Part shown: piece after piece, positions 25,185 through 38,317 of the stretch
Layout of the letters: the number at the start of each line of letters is the position of its first letter
Numbering within the stretch: position 1 is the stretch's first letter
Assembly: GCA_013398295.1 (NCBI GenBank)
Contig: VZSF01001209.1
Coordinates: forward strand, 1 to 64,000
DNA from: Chionis minor
Taxonomy: Eukaryota; Chordata; Aves; Charadriiformes; Chionididae
Direction of reading: 5' to 3'
DNA: 64,000 nt
The notes under the pieces: generated by a model
What the model was told of the DNA's origin: nothing
Databases searched by the model: none
The model's input: the letters and a program-made list of their open reading frames with translations, nothing else
Translations under genes and position numbers: made by a program

Positions 25185-25201
25185 GGGGGGGGGGGGGGGG
25201 G
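25185..25201 (+). repeat. Uninterrupted run of 17 G
   Basis: The homopolymer G17 stands in otherwise AT-rich DNA. Such a run can form G-quadruplexes and is prone to length errors in replication and sequencing, so the exact count is doubtful. Confidence 0.95.
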
Positions 25202-28200
25202 CCAGGATTCCTTTGGGAAATAAGCATGAAATTCACTCCTTTCAAAGAAAACATTGGGAACCAGAATGCCAATTCAGAAGAAAAAGGACCTGACCTCAAA
25301 CTAGGGATGAAGTAAGGCGAGATGTAAATTATTTCCAAACAGGAGCTGATTAAGGAAACAACGTGGGTTCATAAAACTGGGTTGAACCGAATTTCAGTGC
25401 CTACTGAAATTTTCACTGCCTTTTTATCTTTTTTGCTCCTGTTTAAGAGACAGGTTAAGGGTTAAGAGATTTGCGACCAAGAAATCTGGATATTTAACTT
25501 CTAGGTGGCATTGTTGTTGAATGGAAACTGCTGTTGCATATGAACTGTGACATAAAAACTCTGGCAAGTCTTGCTGGGATAACTTAAGATGTTACTGTCC
25601 TCAATTATCTGCCCTACCTCTCTGCCAGAGGACACCACAGCCCTCATGGATGTTGGCATAAAGGAATTGCCAGTGCTCCACCTGCTCTGCTTTTCATTCT
25701 GGCATTTTAGTCAAATCCACCTTCATCAGCAGTGTGAGCTAAAACCAGTCAGGCTAAGATACCTCAGCTGTGCCTTCTTTTTCGCAGACTTTATTACTGA
25801 TGTGATATCTGCCAGCAGAGAGGTAGGGGTTGGAGTCATTTGAGTCAACAACATTTTAAACACAGCCAGACTTATAAGAGCTAGCATATAAAAACCCTGA
25901 GCTTTTTTTTGTTTTTATTTTTGCCTTGGTCTTACCTACTGACAATATTATGAAGTGGGACACAGCAGAGGTAGCAATTCCATAGATAATCATTGCGAGA
26001 AGGAGTGTTCATCTGAAAGAAATTAAATTGTTTCTGCAAGTGTATCTCAACTGGAAGTGTAGTCACAATTGGAAACAGCTTGGAAATTGCTGATCGTAAC
26101 CGTCTTCTAAACATTACTTTTGAGAGGTCTGTGCTGATGCAAGTTGCTTGTCCAAATCATCTGGGACAAGTCTTCAAGTGACCATTTCATCGCTACCACT
26201 GATTCTCTGAGCTGAAACGACACCTTTCAAGAGTGATAGATACAGTGAGCCCTAATAAAATATAGTATTGTTTGCAGGTTCCCTACCTGGATGTTCCTAG
26301 TTCCTGAGTAAGGGACTCTGAGGGGTACCAGCTGCACCATGCCTCTCTCATATTTTTGTGTGAAGCTCACCTGGGAAGAATCCAGAATATTGGTGGAAAT
26401 TGCATTTGCTAAAAGAGCTCTTGGCAATGAGATGAGGAATGAGAAATCTCACACAGGGCAAAATCAGTGGGATCAGCCATGTGGAATCACCACTTCCTCA
26501 ATACAAATTAAATATTTTCTGTCTTCATTTTTCCTTTACAAGAGAGGCTTTGTATAATTTTCTCTTGCTGGCAGAACGTGGTTCATAATTTCTCACTGTA
26601 GCTGGATCTGGATACCCTGGAGATAGACATTATATGAAAGAAAGGAGGTTTTCCAACCCATCTGAATAAAGCACTGGTGAAACTTTCATGAGAAAACCTA
26701 TGCTGCCTCATAAGACATTTGCATATATCTCAGAAAGACTGCCTGCTTCTGGGTGTGGAAATGACACAAGTAATATATACTACGCTATTTTCTGTTTTGA
26801 GATTGATAATCCATACTCAACATGTAGCCTAAGATCTGTTATTGTGCACAGGAAAAGACATCCTCTTGCATGAAGCTCGAGGCCTGAACAATCTTGCTCC
26901 TTCACTTTTGGTTTTTTTTTGTTTTTGCCCAGTGGCATTGAATTTCCTTCCCTAGCTGTTAACAACAGTATTGAGCTGAGAGGCAGATTTGTTATTGATG
27001 CTGTGCCATAGTTAGTCTGGAATACCAAGCCTCCAATATCACATTTGGTGGACATTGGATCTACCTAATCACAGATGTGTTCGTATTTTCTCTATTAATT
27101 TCCACAAATATCCACTAAACCCAGACTTATCTGAACTTGTGACAGAATGCTGTTCTGTGGTGGGCAGAAGGTTATGCTGCCTGAACCACATTTCACTACA
27201 GCAGCTCCCCAGCTCTTTATGTACTGCCACCAAAAATTAATGCGTATCCTGATGCTCAGCCAAGCTGAGTGTTGTATACCTTGAGATATCTGGGACAAAG
27301 GTAAGTTCGTCTTTTAAATATCCACTATGTAGTTCGGGATCTCAATATAAATTCCTTGAATTAAAATTATTAATTTAACTTGTAAGCATTCATACTGGAT
27401 TCAAAATAAAGTGAAGGATGAACAAAATGTTGTCTACCAGTTAAATTTGTAAATGGTGTTTATATATTTTTTCATACTTGTTTATATTTCTCCCTTAATT
27501 TTTTGTTCCAGAGTCAACTTAGCATTTATAAGTCTTTGTGCCTTTTTTGACTTTTTCTCAGCCAGTGAAAACAATTTTTATTTCAGGCCTTTGAGGAGCC
27601 ATTATGTCCAAAGTGTGCTGACTGAGCAATGTTCACACCATGAAGACAAGAATGGTGAGCATGTCAGGATCTAGATAAAAATAGTATGATGAATTTGTCA
27701 GTCTTGGGAAAAACACTTATTTCTGTGTATATGTGCCTTGGTCTCCATTACACTTCTGCTCTAAGGGTACTTGTATAGCTTCACCTATGAATTGACAACA
27801 CAAAGTAAAAAAGAGAAAGCAGTACTTGTGCTTATTCATTTTGAAAGTAAAAGGGATGAGTTAATTTCTGAAGTCAAAGCCTAGGTACTCAACTGTACAT
27901 CACATATTATCTTCATTAATCTACTGTAACAGAAAGGAGCAGAGTGGTGAAGCATACTTATTCAAACCTCAGACACACTTCTTGAGCATAATGAGTGAAC
28001 ACAGAATTTAGTGCTCCAATTTGTATTCCTGCCCACTAGTTGGAAAGTAGGAAAAAGGGCTGGGCATGCTTACATGAAAACAGATGTGTAAGCATCTGCA
28101 CTGGGCATTATGTGATTTAGAAAAATGGCAAATGATGCCAGTGGTATTAGTCAAGTCTTTACATGTATTCCTGTGTAATTTTTAGAGATGTAGAAGCAAC

Positions 28201-30044
28201 ATGTTGGTAGATTTTGATTTGCAAGCTGAATGGTGAGTGGATGATGGATTCCATGCTGTGCTTGGACACAGTTCCCAGCTCCCTCCTACTCTGTGAGAAA
28301 TGACTGCAATCATAAACCCACCACATAATGAAGACTTCAGTAGGAGCAGGAAACACTACCACACCAGGAATTTGCAGGACATCTGGTAAATCAACAACAT
28401 TATCGCAAACATCATGGCCAGCAGTCTGAGCTGTAGCAACAGTATATTCATTTTCCAAATGTTCCAACTGAGAAAGATACTCGGACCATTCCCACTATAC
28501 ACCAGATGGTTGATTGGTAAGCCAATATTTTCTCTATACACAGAAGTTTACTCTTCCATCATTAGGAAACATTTTGCATAGGGACCAGATATTTTATTAG
28601 AGACAGGGTTTTCTCTGGCCCATGTTCTGCTGAAGAAATATATATATATACTGTCCAACATACACACCACAATATGGGCAACTGCAAGATACCGGAAGAT
28701 GCGTCTCATTCATTTAATCTGCTGCAGTCCACAGACATATGAGAAACCTCTGTGACAAACTGCACCCCTTTCATTTTGAATGATGGTAAACATATTTTAA
28801 GTGAACTACAATGCACTAAATTGTATTAAATATGGCACAATATCAAATCCATAGGAAAATTAATCAGTCTGTAATACAGCAGTGTCAGAGAGTCACAAAA
28901 TTAGTCTAGTGGTATAGTATCTCAGGCTAGTGTTTAGTGTATGATAGTTTAGGCTCCAAGTACTTAGCATTGCACAATTTCTAGTGCCTTAGTCCAGCAA
29001 AATTATCTGCGAAATCACTGGAATTTTTCCCTTACTGAATATGTACTTCAGATAAAACTTAAGAATAGAAAGCTGAATTGACTTTCTGTGTTGACTTTGC
29101 AAAGTGCTCTCCAAATTGTAATAGTGGCTTTGCCTACAGACAGAGAGAAAAATCCTTGTATAACTAAAACTTCCAGTCTTGTTACTAGTCTGATGATAAA
29201 GGTTTTGACGTAAACGTTTGTCTTTGTTCTGTTTATCTGTGTTATAGCCGTAGTTGTAAATCACTTGATGGGTTCCTAGGTCCATTAATTCAAGCTTTGT
29301 CAAATGTCCTATAAAGGCAGGAATTTCTTTAAAGGTGTTCCAGTCTGATATTTGTTTCTTCTATGAAACCTAAATGTAATATTTATATATGATGTAGGTG
29401 GTATAGCCCATAATCATGATTACCTGGTATACTTTTTTGAACACTAGGTTGTTTGTCTCTTGCAACTTCACTCACCTCTTACTGCTTGACCCCGATATTT
29501 CCATGACCAGTGTGTATGTCAGGCTGGTGTTTCTGAGGAAACATCAGCAACAATTGATAAACTTCTGCAAAGGGCTAGGAAAATATGTGGCTTTGTTATT
29601 TTTAAATTCTCTTAGAGTTTATAAGGTGAATTTTAGTACTATATTCAAGCAAAGATTTGAAATTAAGCAGCTGGATTAGCCTAGATGTTGGGACTATGTC
29701 ATATGCTTAGTTCTACATCCATAAGAAAACTCAAGAGAGACTGAGTAGGGATTGAAAACTACATTCTCCCAAGCGATTATACCTTGTGAGAATTATTGAT
29801 CAAGGTATATAGAGAGTAAGGTGGATTTTTCCTGAAGCTGCTCTTCCTAGCAGCTAGAAGTGGCAATCTGGTCATTGGAGCTGGATAATGCAGAGACATA
29901 GTTCAGTCAGCATTCATACACTTTTGCATGCTTACTCAATAAAATATCTGAATAGACACCTATATACTTGGACATTTTACTCAGAGCCTATACTTCCTTT
30001 TAGCTTCCCAAATTTTTCAACTTCTCCACTTCATCTCTTTAAAC
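25202..30044. other. Unique AT-rich DNA, no gene recognised
   Basis: Frames of 102-104 codons on the minus strand (28159-28467 and 28989-29303) are the longest. They are discussed among the findings or rejected items and are not called as genes. A short TA microsatellite sits at 28638-28650. No splice-flanked exon is evident. Confidence 0.45.
28638..28650. repeat. Short TA microsatellite
   Basis: Thirteen bases of alternating A and T. Confidence 0.85.
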
Positions 30045-30150
30045 CCTGATTGTGCAAAGCTGTATTCATATGCTTAAGAACAGTAATACCACTGAAGCCA
30101 ACAGAACTCGTGTATGTAAAATTTTAAGTATGTTTGCAGGATTTAGTATT
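30045..30150. repeat. Probable ancient palindromic amniote repeat
   Basis: The left half reads 'accctgattgtgcaaagc', then 'catatgcttaagaacag'. The centre is 'ccactgaagccaacag'. The right half reads 'tgtatgtaaaattttaagtatg', then 'tttgcaggatttag'. The two halves are imperfect inverted copies of each other (cctg..tgcaaag against tttgcagg, and tgcttaag against ttttaagta). This layout matches, from memory, a dispersed palindromic repeat found across turtles, crocodilians and birds, with '...gcaaagcacttaagcatgtgc...' arms around a '...cccattgaagtcaatgg...' centre. It is heavily mutated. Confidence 0.5.
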
Positions 30151-30552
30151 AAACTTTAAGTCTGAGATCTCTGAATTTGGAAGTCTAAGAGCTTCATGAC
30201 CTTTCAAGCATGGATTATCCTTATTTTCTGCAGAAATGATGCTGAACACACTGCTTGTGCTTAGGAATAACAGAGGGTCTCTAGGGCAGTGCTGGCCTCC
30301 TTTGGATGGAAGTGTGGTATTACTTTGATTGCAAAAGGTGAATAACAGAGACAACAGAGAAGAGTCTCCAGGCTGGATCAGTCCAGACAAAGTAGTTCAA
30401 ATCCTGGTCTCAATAAAGTAAATGGCAGCTATGCCCTGTGACTTTAACTGTCAGCGAAGAGAAACGACTGTGTAATTGCTAAAAATCTGATACTGAGCTG
30501 GTAGCAAAGAGACCACATTTCATGGTTACAGAAATGTTTGGTTTTCTTTTTT

Positions 30553-30604
30553 TAAAAAAACACCAACAACAACAACAAAAAAAACCCGACACAACAAAAA
30601 AAAG
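30553..30604. repeat. A-rich / CAA simple repeat
   Basis: An A7 run, then CAACAACAACAACA, A8, and ACACAACA8. A second A-rich run (A9 G A9 GG A7 GAGAG) follows at about 30666-30700. Both are low-complexity. Confidence 0.85.
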
Positions 30605-30700
30605 GCAGGCCAATGCAATTAAAACAGGATTTAACAGAAAGGTTAAATTCTGGTCCTACTTTGCTTAAAAAAAAAGAAAAAAAAAGGAAAAAAAGAGAGT

Positions 30701-33700
30701 TTTAATATACTTTTCAATCATGTCAACTGAAATGCAACTTTCCCCAATGATAGACTTGCCTACATCTATCACAAGGTAAACAATCTGTGGTAAAAGCATA
30801 AAGACATTTTTCCTTTATTCTTATCTCAGCGAAACAGTCCACTGACAAAAGTGCCTTTTGTCTGGAAGAGATTCAATCGTGTTTCACCCTAAACTAATGC
30901 AGAAATAGAGGCGTATTAAAGAAGTTTTGACTGCCGGTGGCAGTGCAGTTCATTGGCCATTATTTTGCTCTAACAAATAAACACAACTTACTGTTGCCAA
31001 ATAGCTACATGCAGATTTGCAGTTCCTTCAAAATAACTTCCTTATCAGCTTTGTCAAGAGTTAAAAAGTCATTAACAACAGGCGCTTGCAGAAAGAAAAG
31101 GAAAAAGGATAAAAAGGCATTAACCTAGGAGACTTCATTTTGACAAAGTTGAGTGATAGGAAGCAGTATTCCTGGAGGGATGATCATCTAGCTGTTGAAA
31201 CTCGAAACACAAGATGTATGGGACTTGTTAAGGTGTAAGACCAGTCTGAAATTAGCAGGGTGGTATTTTAACTTGGGGAGTGGGGTTGTTTTGTTTTGCT
31301 TTAATCTCTTACAGCATTGGCTCTCTTCATTGGCTGTTCCAAGTGTTCGGGTAGGTGATGGATAAAGAATATACAAGGCAAAGCTGTCACATCTTGATGT
31401 CTGACAGTTGGAATCTGTCTCCGGTGACTGAAGTCTGGAAGAATCAGGATGGAGTCGAAAAACTAAGTTCCTCTTGCAACCCCTTGAATGAGTGTGAATT
31501 GTTCGTAATAGCATGTCTAGGGGCATCCTTAACTTACAGAACAAATTTTTTTGGCTTATGTCAGTCATCTGCAGAATGAAAAGACATTTACATTATTCTT
31601 CAGGCCTTTTCCATCCTCTTAAAAAGCATAGTTCATCTGTCTTTTGGAATCTAATTTCAGTACAAATGGCATGAGTCCCTTCTGTTTTTCACATTGTACA
31701 GTAACTTTTGATTGTACATGGTCACTTAGTGAAGTAAAAAGTGTAAAAATTCCAGTTTGGTAGTTTTTATACTCCATTATATCAGGTATTAAATGATCAA
31801 TCAACTGTAAGCATGTAAGATAGAACATCACAATGATACAAATTTTTAAAAGGCTGGAGTATTAACATATCTTGTACATGACAGATTTGGCTAAATCATC
31901 TGAATATATTTATGTAAATATGATGTTCTCTGCACTGGAAAGAGCAGAATAAATTTAATGGAGCCACTTCTAAAATTTAAAAAGTGAACTTGTTTGGTAG
32001 TATAGTAATAAAAAAAATTCGATTGCCTTGCCACTCTCTGTAACCAGAATATCATGAAATTAAGTTGCTTGCCTACCTTTGTCCTTAGCTTAATTACAGC
32101 TTTTGACACCTTCTTAAAACACTCCTTATTTCTAGCCTTTCACCTTCTCCATGCGTATCTTAATTACTCTTTCAAAAAGAAGATTAAGTGTGACTGCTTT
32201 GACCTCCCTCTTTTCTCCTTATTCCTCACACTCTTCCTAAAGCTTCATTACATTTCTGATCACATTTTCCTTTTTGGTATTCTCTCCTTTTGTAGAGTAT
32301 TTTGATTGTTCACTGTTAGTTTTCCAGTTAGTTCTCTGGCTGCTCTTCCACTACCTTAGTGAAAAATGCCTTCTCCTTTCCTTTGTTAGACACAGGATTT
32401 TGTTAGGGACTAGTATCTCTTTAAGAGATCAGCTCAAGACAAAATTTCATTTGTATTTTTACATCAGTCATTCTCATATCAACATCTTCATTGTCATCTC
32501 TCCCTTCATCAAACTTGCCTGCCTTGTCTCCCTTAAGATTTTCAGTATGTTCTGCCTCCCTTGAAGTGCAGTGGAAATAAAAGCAAATTCCTCACCCTTC
32601 TTCTGAAACCTTGTCAGCTGCCAGTTCCCTGCCAGCGCAACTAACAAAACTCATTGACATCTTTTATAACTGTGGAGGTCATTTTAGATGCTCCTTCTCT
32701 CTTGCTTTGCACACAAGAAAGCATCTCTGTGTATCGCTACCACTGTTCGTGCTGCTTCTATAAAATGCCTAAGATCCTTCTCTTTCTGAACAGATGTTGA
32801 AAACACTCCTCCATTCACACAGTTTAAACAGTTTTGGCTTTTGTTATCTATTCCTCGCTGGATTCCTTAGGAAGCATATAATTTTTTTCTGCAAAACATG
32901 TAATCTCAACATTTTCCTCAACAACAATTTTCTGTATTTGGGTCCTATTGACTCACATCACTGGTTCTCTGCCTCTCTGTCTGCTTAAGACTTATGTGCT
33001 CCTAATTCTTCCTGAATCTAATCTCATCCCAACTTTTCGGTGAATGGTGGAGGATGAGTAAACACATTGTTTGAATATCGGAGTATTAGGTTTGTATATG
33101 TAGCTGAGATCCTAGCACCCAGGTCTCGCTATTTAAGGATGGGAGGTGTAAGCAACCTAATGAAAGCAAGCGAGCAAGCACTGAAAGAATACGGTGCAGT
33201 TTGAGTATTATTTTTGCAGTGGTGTTGTTTTTCAATTCAGATAGCTAGTTAAAGGAGCAAATCTAATGTCAACAACAGTTTGCCAGCTGTTGTAATTCCT
33301 GACTGGATAGGTATATTTCCCCCATTTTATGTACTTGAACCCTCGGCATCTAATTTGGCTTTATGTGTTATACTGCCAGAACAAGATGTCTAAACTATTC
33401 TGCTTAAATGTTTAAGTTAATCACACTAGATCTGCATTCTTAACCTTAAGATCTTTAGAAATAAACATTTAAACACTTAAAGCTGTTTCTTGAAAACTGG
33501 CCTCCTAGCTTTTGGAGTTGTGCTGCCAGACTGATTTCATTCTCCCACTCTTATCTTCTCAGAACCATCTCTTTTCCCACGTCTCTTCCCATTTCAGCTA
33601 CTTTTAATTTTCAAAACCTGAGCTTCTAGACAATGGGCTGAGATAGGCACAGACATCCAAAAATGCTTTACAAACTAAAATGGTGTAGTTAAATTAGGAA

Positions 33701-34552
33701 GGAAGAATCAATGGAGAGACAATTAGTTTAGACTAGACCCCTGTCACCTAGACAGCTAAAGTCAGATGAGTTAGATGAGCATCACTCTGAGGCACTACAA
33801 TTATTTCAACAGGACATTATCTAAAGGGATTCATCCAAAACCTAGAACTATAACGCCATTACTATGGTAATGGTAGTATGCTAATGGTTCCAAGTCCTCT
33901 AATGTGCTCTGTTTCTCCATGGGGCTAATGAACTTAGGGGTAGCTCCACTACGCCTTGTGTCATATGTATACTAAATTTCTAGTTATGACTCTGCCAGCA
34001 GACTAAACTAGACCAATGCACAAGGCACAAGCACTGGTAGATGACTCTCTATACTGTTTAGCAGGTAGCATTTTGACTGGGGCCAATTAGCACTTCCTAG
34101 ACAACACCCAAAGAGGGTCTGCTCCAAACGAGCAGTGGTTTATCTTGTCTTCAGGACCAGAAAATGGGGATGGATCCAATTTCTTTGATGATGTACCTTG
34201 GACTCTGCTGCTAGCCTAACTAGCCCTTCACAGCTCAGCATTTGATGGACACACTGTCAGTAACCTTGTAAAATTTCACCACTGGGCACTCCTGGAAATG
34301 TTCTTTGACAATAGACAGATCCATTTCCCACAGGGAGCTCCAGCCAAAAGAAGATCTTGGTATTCCTGCGCTGGTCTCAAAATTCACATACCATAACAAC
34401 AGATGATTACTGATGGGAATGAAATATAGACTGTTTAATAACTGCAACCACGTTAGCAGATCAAAGGTTTAAGATGGAGATCCTGGAAATGGTATAAGTA
34501 ATTTCCTTGAGACTCCAAGGTTCCTGTTGAAAATTTTCATGGCAACTGAGTC
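30701..34552. other. Unique AT-rich DNA, no gene recognised
   Basis: The T-rich plus strand at 32050-33000 gives several open frames made mostly of Leu, Phe and Ser. This is a composition effect and not coding evidence. No repeat family is recognised. Confidence 0.5.
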
Positions 34553-34675
34553 AATCACAGAATCGTTTAGGTTGGAAGCGACCTTAACGATCATCTAGTT
34601 CCAAGCTCCCTGCCATAAGCAAGGACACCTCCCACTAGACCTGGTTGTTCAAAGCCCCATCCAACCTGGCGTTGA
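34553..34675 (-). mobile_element. CR1 retrotransposon 3' end
   Basis: On the plus strand the copy begins with the inverted tail 'aatcacagaatcgtttagg' and runs through 'ggttggaagcgaccttaacg' and 'acacctcccactagacctgg' to 'ccaacctggcgttga'. It is therefore a minus-strand CR1 of about 120 bp with its 3' end intact, 5'-truncated. No coding capacity. Confidence 0.93.
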
Positions 34676-36165
34676 TATTAAAGGCCAAGATATAAACCCT
34701 GTAATGGCTAACTAGGAAACTGCATGCAGCAGTGTGACCAAATCACCATTTTGTGGTCATCTTGCATCTCAGGTGGTGGTGTCATTAGAAGATAGGGAAT
34801 TTTGTATCTAATTGTCATCTTTTCTTTTTTTGTGAGGTAATGTGATTGGGGGTGATGATTTTTGTTATGTGACTGCACAGCAGAGGAAGGAGGAGTGATA
34901 AGAAGAAATTATATTCCTTGGAAACCAAGGGAGAACTATGAGTTTCTCTTACTTAGGACTGAGGCAAAAAGGCAAAATTGATCCCTGATTTCTCTCTAAG
35001 TGTCACAGTCTAACCTGATAAGGAGTTTTAGGAAGTCTCATTAACTCAGTGCTCCTCCGACTAATAACTTTTCTTGCAAATTGCTTAGCTTGTTTTGCTA
35101 AACCAAATGTGAATAACCTCCAATAGAGTCGTTTGGAAGGTAATTCTAACTGTCTTTATTTATATTTGTATTGATTGGCTTCATGGCAGGATCTCTTACA
35201 ATAAAATGCAGCATAATAACTATCTACTAATGATACTTTGACTTGAAATATCGGCAGGAAGTTTAAATTGGTATCCACCTATTTTTAGCAGAAATAGCTG
35301 CAAACAGTTCACAAAATAAGCCCCAGCTGTAATAACAAGAAAAATTGACATAAACCAAATGCTCACCACGGGTGAATTTCCACCTACTCTTCACAAATAG
35401 AATGAGATCATAAACAGTGGGAGGCTGGCCTGTCTCTAATTTTAATTGTTTTATTTTTCAGTTCACAGCCTGATTAGATTGGGAATGGTAAGCAGGTATA
35501 ATTTAATTTTAGCACTGACCCCCTACAGGATGGATTACAAAAGTGATGAGCCCTAGTAAGAATAGACTGTTTAGTAGTTCATGTGCGTGCAAAGAACTTG
35601 TTACTCAATTTATCTTCTGCAACTTCTTTTTGCAGTGAAACTTCAGTTTGAAGTGAAGTTCACCAAGTACCATAACATAAACCAACCACTGATATCAGCA
35701 TACAGATATCCTTCATGGATTTCACAAAGTGATCCAATGAAGTTTTCCCTTACATACTGGGTGATGTATTTATATAATTGGCACCATTTTATGAGTAAAT
35801 TGTTGACAAATTTTATAGATTGGTAGGGGAACTGAAATATGGAGAACAATAGTCATTCCATAGTTGAAATTGAAATGTGACTTCCACTGTAAATCTGATT
35901 CGGAGCCTACATTCATTTTTGTAAACAAAGGCATACCTTTCTGAAAGGGAAGCTCACCTGGGATTTTTTCTACTAAATTTCAAAATTATTTACTTTTGTG
36001 TTCCTAAAGCTGATACAATAAAAATAGTTGCTTGTCTTAACTTAAAAGTAAGAAAGAAAGCAAGCTGCTTCTGATTAAGATGGAGTGTTAAAACAGTTAC
36101 AGCTACAACAATCTTATAGTTTTTTTCTTTGACAGTTCAACAATGACATGTCAATACTTTTAGTG
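34676..36165. other. Unique AT-rich DNA, no gene recognised
   Basis: No repeat or gene signature. 35040-35530 is free of repeats and is a candidate for conserved noncoding sequence. Only comparison with other genomes could show it. Confidence 0.45.
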
Positions 36166-36293
36166 GAGACATACAAAATCCACCTGGACGCCATCCTGTC
36201 CACCCTGCTCTACATGAACCTGCCCTGGCAGGACGGGTGGAATAGATGGTCTTCAGAGGTCCCTTCCAACACCGGTGATTCTGTGATTCTGTG
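36166..36293 (+). mobile_element. CR1 retrotransposon 3' end, second subtype
   Basis: A 128-bp 3' end with 'caaaatccacctggacgcc', 'ctgctctacatgaacctgcc', 'cagaggtcccttccaac' and the tail 'gattctgtgattctgtgg'. The body differs clearly from the copies at 13614 and 34553 (CCACCTGGACG... rather than AGACAGGTAGACG...). This points to a different CR1 subfamily. Confidence 0.92.
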
Positions 36294-38317
36294 GTTATAC
36301 AATATTAGCTGGTTTGTTCCACTATGCTTTTAACTTACTACCTTCACCATCTGGTACACTCCAAAGATAGGTCTTCTGGACCTCAGTAAATCTATCAAAG
36401 GGCAAGGAACGAGTGAAGAATATGGACTCCATATAGGTAATAAAAAAAGAAAGTGTGGAACTTGATTAGACCAGCAGCACTTTGCACGTCCTTAACGATT
36501 CAAACTCTTGCTATGTGTATAAATGATTTTTGCATTTGAGAACAGCCTAAAACTGTACTGAGCATAGTAACTAATGTGACATTTTTTGACTTCCCTCCAC
36601 TTTTCACCTGTTGAGATCTGGACTTGAGCACATGAATGATCTCACATTTGCCATTCATGCAGAATCTGTCTACAGAGAATGATTAAAATATTGCTTAGAA
36701 TTGCTTTAGGAATAGAATTATTTGAATTAGAATTCATTACGAATCCCCAAGACACCTTAGGAAACTTCAAAAAAGTAACTAAGGATGTATTTTTTTCAGA
36801 ACAGGACAAGTTATCTGTGTGTGCTCCAGGGTGGAGATTGAAGGAAGTGAAGGCCCCGGGATATGCCCAATACCCTTCCTGTATATGCAGGACAGCATGG
36901 CATATTGTATATATGAATTGGAATTAATTTCAGATGCACTAAAGCCTGTGCAGTTTGAACTGATGTCCCAATGTCTCAAATAAAAGCTTTGGCAGAGCTA
37001 TTGCCACAGTGCACAGATACATAGAAAAAGTGTTCTGGAATAAGCATAAGCTGTTTTATTTTCTACATTTACAAGTCACTAAAAAGAGTTTCCTTTCCTT
37101 TAGATCACAAATTTTATTAACTTGATTACCTACCGCCATGTGACTTTTACCAGTGCTCAGGTCTGAATTGTCTTCTGCTATTGTTTCCCTTGCACTCCTT
37201 GGTTTTGTATTTGTGCAGTAAACAACCCTGATCTCACCTTACAGATTACCTGGCAGAGAGAAATGAGAGTGATTTTATGCAGTAGCAAAGTGAACTTCTG
37301 TAAACATTTGGTTTCATCTAAGATATTTCCATATCCCAAATACACAGCTATCAGAGATGTATTAAAGGCTGAATACATTGCACAAGAGCTGAAATGTAAA
37401 GATGAGGTTGACAGTATGCTTGAACTCATACCTTTGGGGAAATAAGGTCCAACATCATAAATTAAAGATAGATTCAGGCTACATTTGGAATCTCCTTGGA
37501 GACATGCCTTCAGCAAAGAAATGGAGGAAGCCCTGCATGAAAGCCTTGGAGGGGACAGGGCTGTTAACTGATAGTTCTACAAAAAAAGTGAGGACTAAAA
37601 TATGCACATAAGGTAAAGCAGTTTAGATTCCTTTAGACCTGACTTCTTTAAAAAATTCTTTCAATTCCTCCACTGATATGTAGATGTGTCTCTAATGGTT
37701 TTGCTGACATGCTGAACTGGTGGCTGCATGAGGCTTATAACTTCTGGTGCTATATCACTTTGGATTTGGCTATGTTCTTAGTGGTTTCTCATCCTTCCTC
37801 TCGATGTGTGCTTCATTAGCCCTACGGTCTTGGTCTTCTGATCATCCAGAAAGTCTTTGAAGTACATGGGCATACCCATCCAAGATGCATGCCTGGCTTT
37901 CCTCTGGGTGGAGAGAGGAAGGATGGATGTGGCAGTGTGGTTTTGAGGCCCATGGGACCCTTCACCTGCAGCCTGGGCTCAGCTGCAGCCCAGTTTTGGC
38001 TGCTGGGACATACTCTTAGGAGAGAGTATGGACACAGCCTGTAAGGGGACAACAATGGAAGGCAGATGCAATGATTTTAGTAGGAAAAGAAAGGGACTTA
38101 ACTGAGAATCTCAGAAGCTGTGAGAGCTCTGAAGGACAGAGTGTCCTGCTGTATTGTCTGAAGACCTTTGGAAGGTGGGTATGCTCACACATGGCACTGG
38201 TCATGCACAGCCCTACTGGGACAATGCCACAGCGGGGTCTTCTGAGGTGAGTCTTACACACATGTCAAGCCAGGACTGGTCATGGGGTTCAAGGAGGAGG
38301 CAGTGAACTACCTAGCC
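36294..38317. other. Unique DNA, no gene recognised
   Basis: Only short frames. The part at 37850-38310 is less AT-rich and precedes the CR1 ORF2 piece. It shows no CR1 similarity I can defend, but may be older or more diverged transposon sequence. Confidence 0.45.

Noticed and set aside
28159..28541. Minus-strand frames of 102 and 61 codons with protein-like stretches
   Set aside because: Two overlapping frames, stops just upstream, no family recognised. Not enough for a gene or pseudogene call.
32054..32988. Run of open plus-strand frames rich in Leu, Phe and Ser, resembling membrane proteins
   Set aside because: T-rich DNA gives hydrophobic codons automatically; frames are broken and unrelated.
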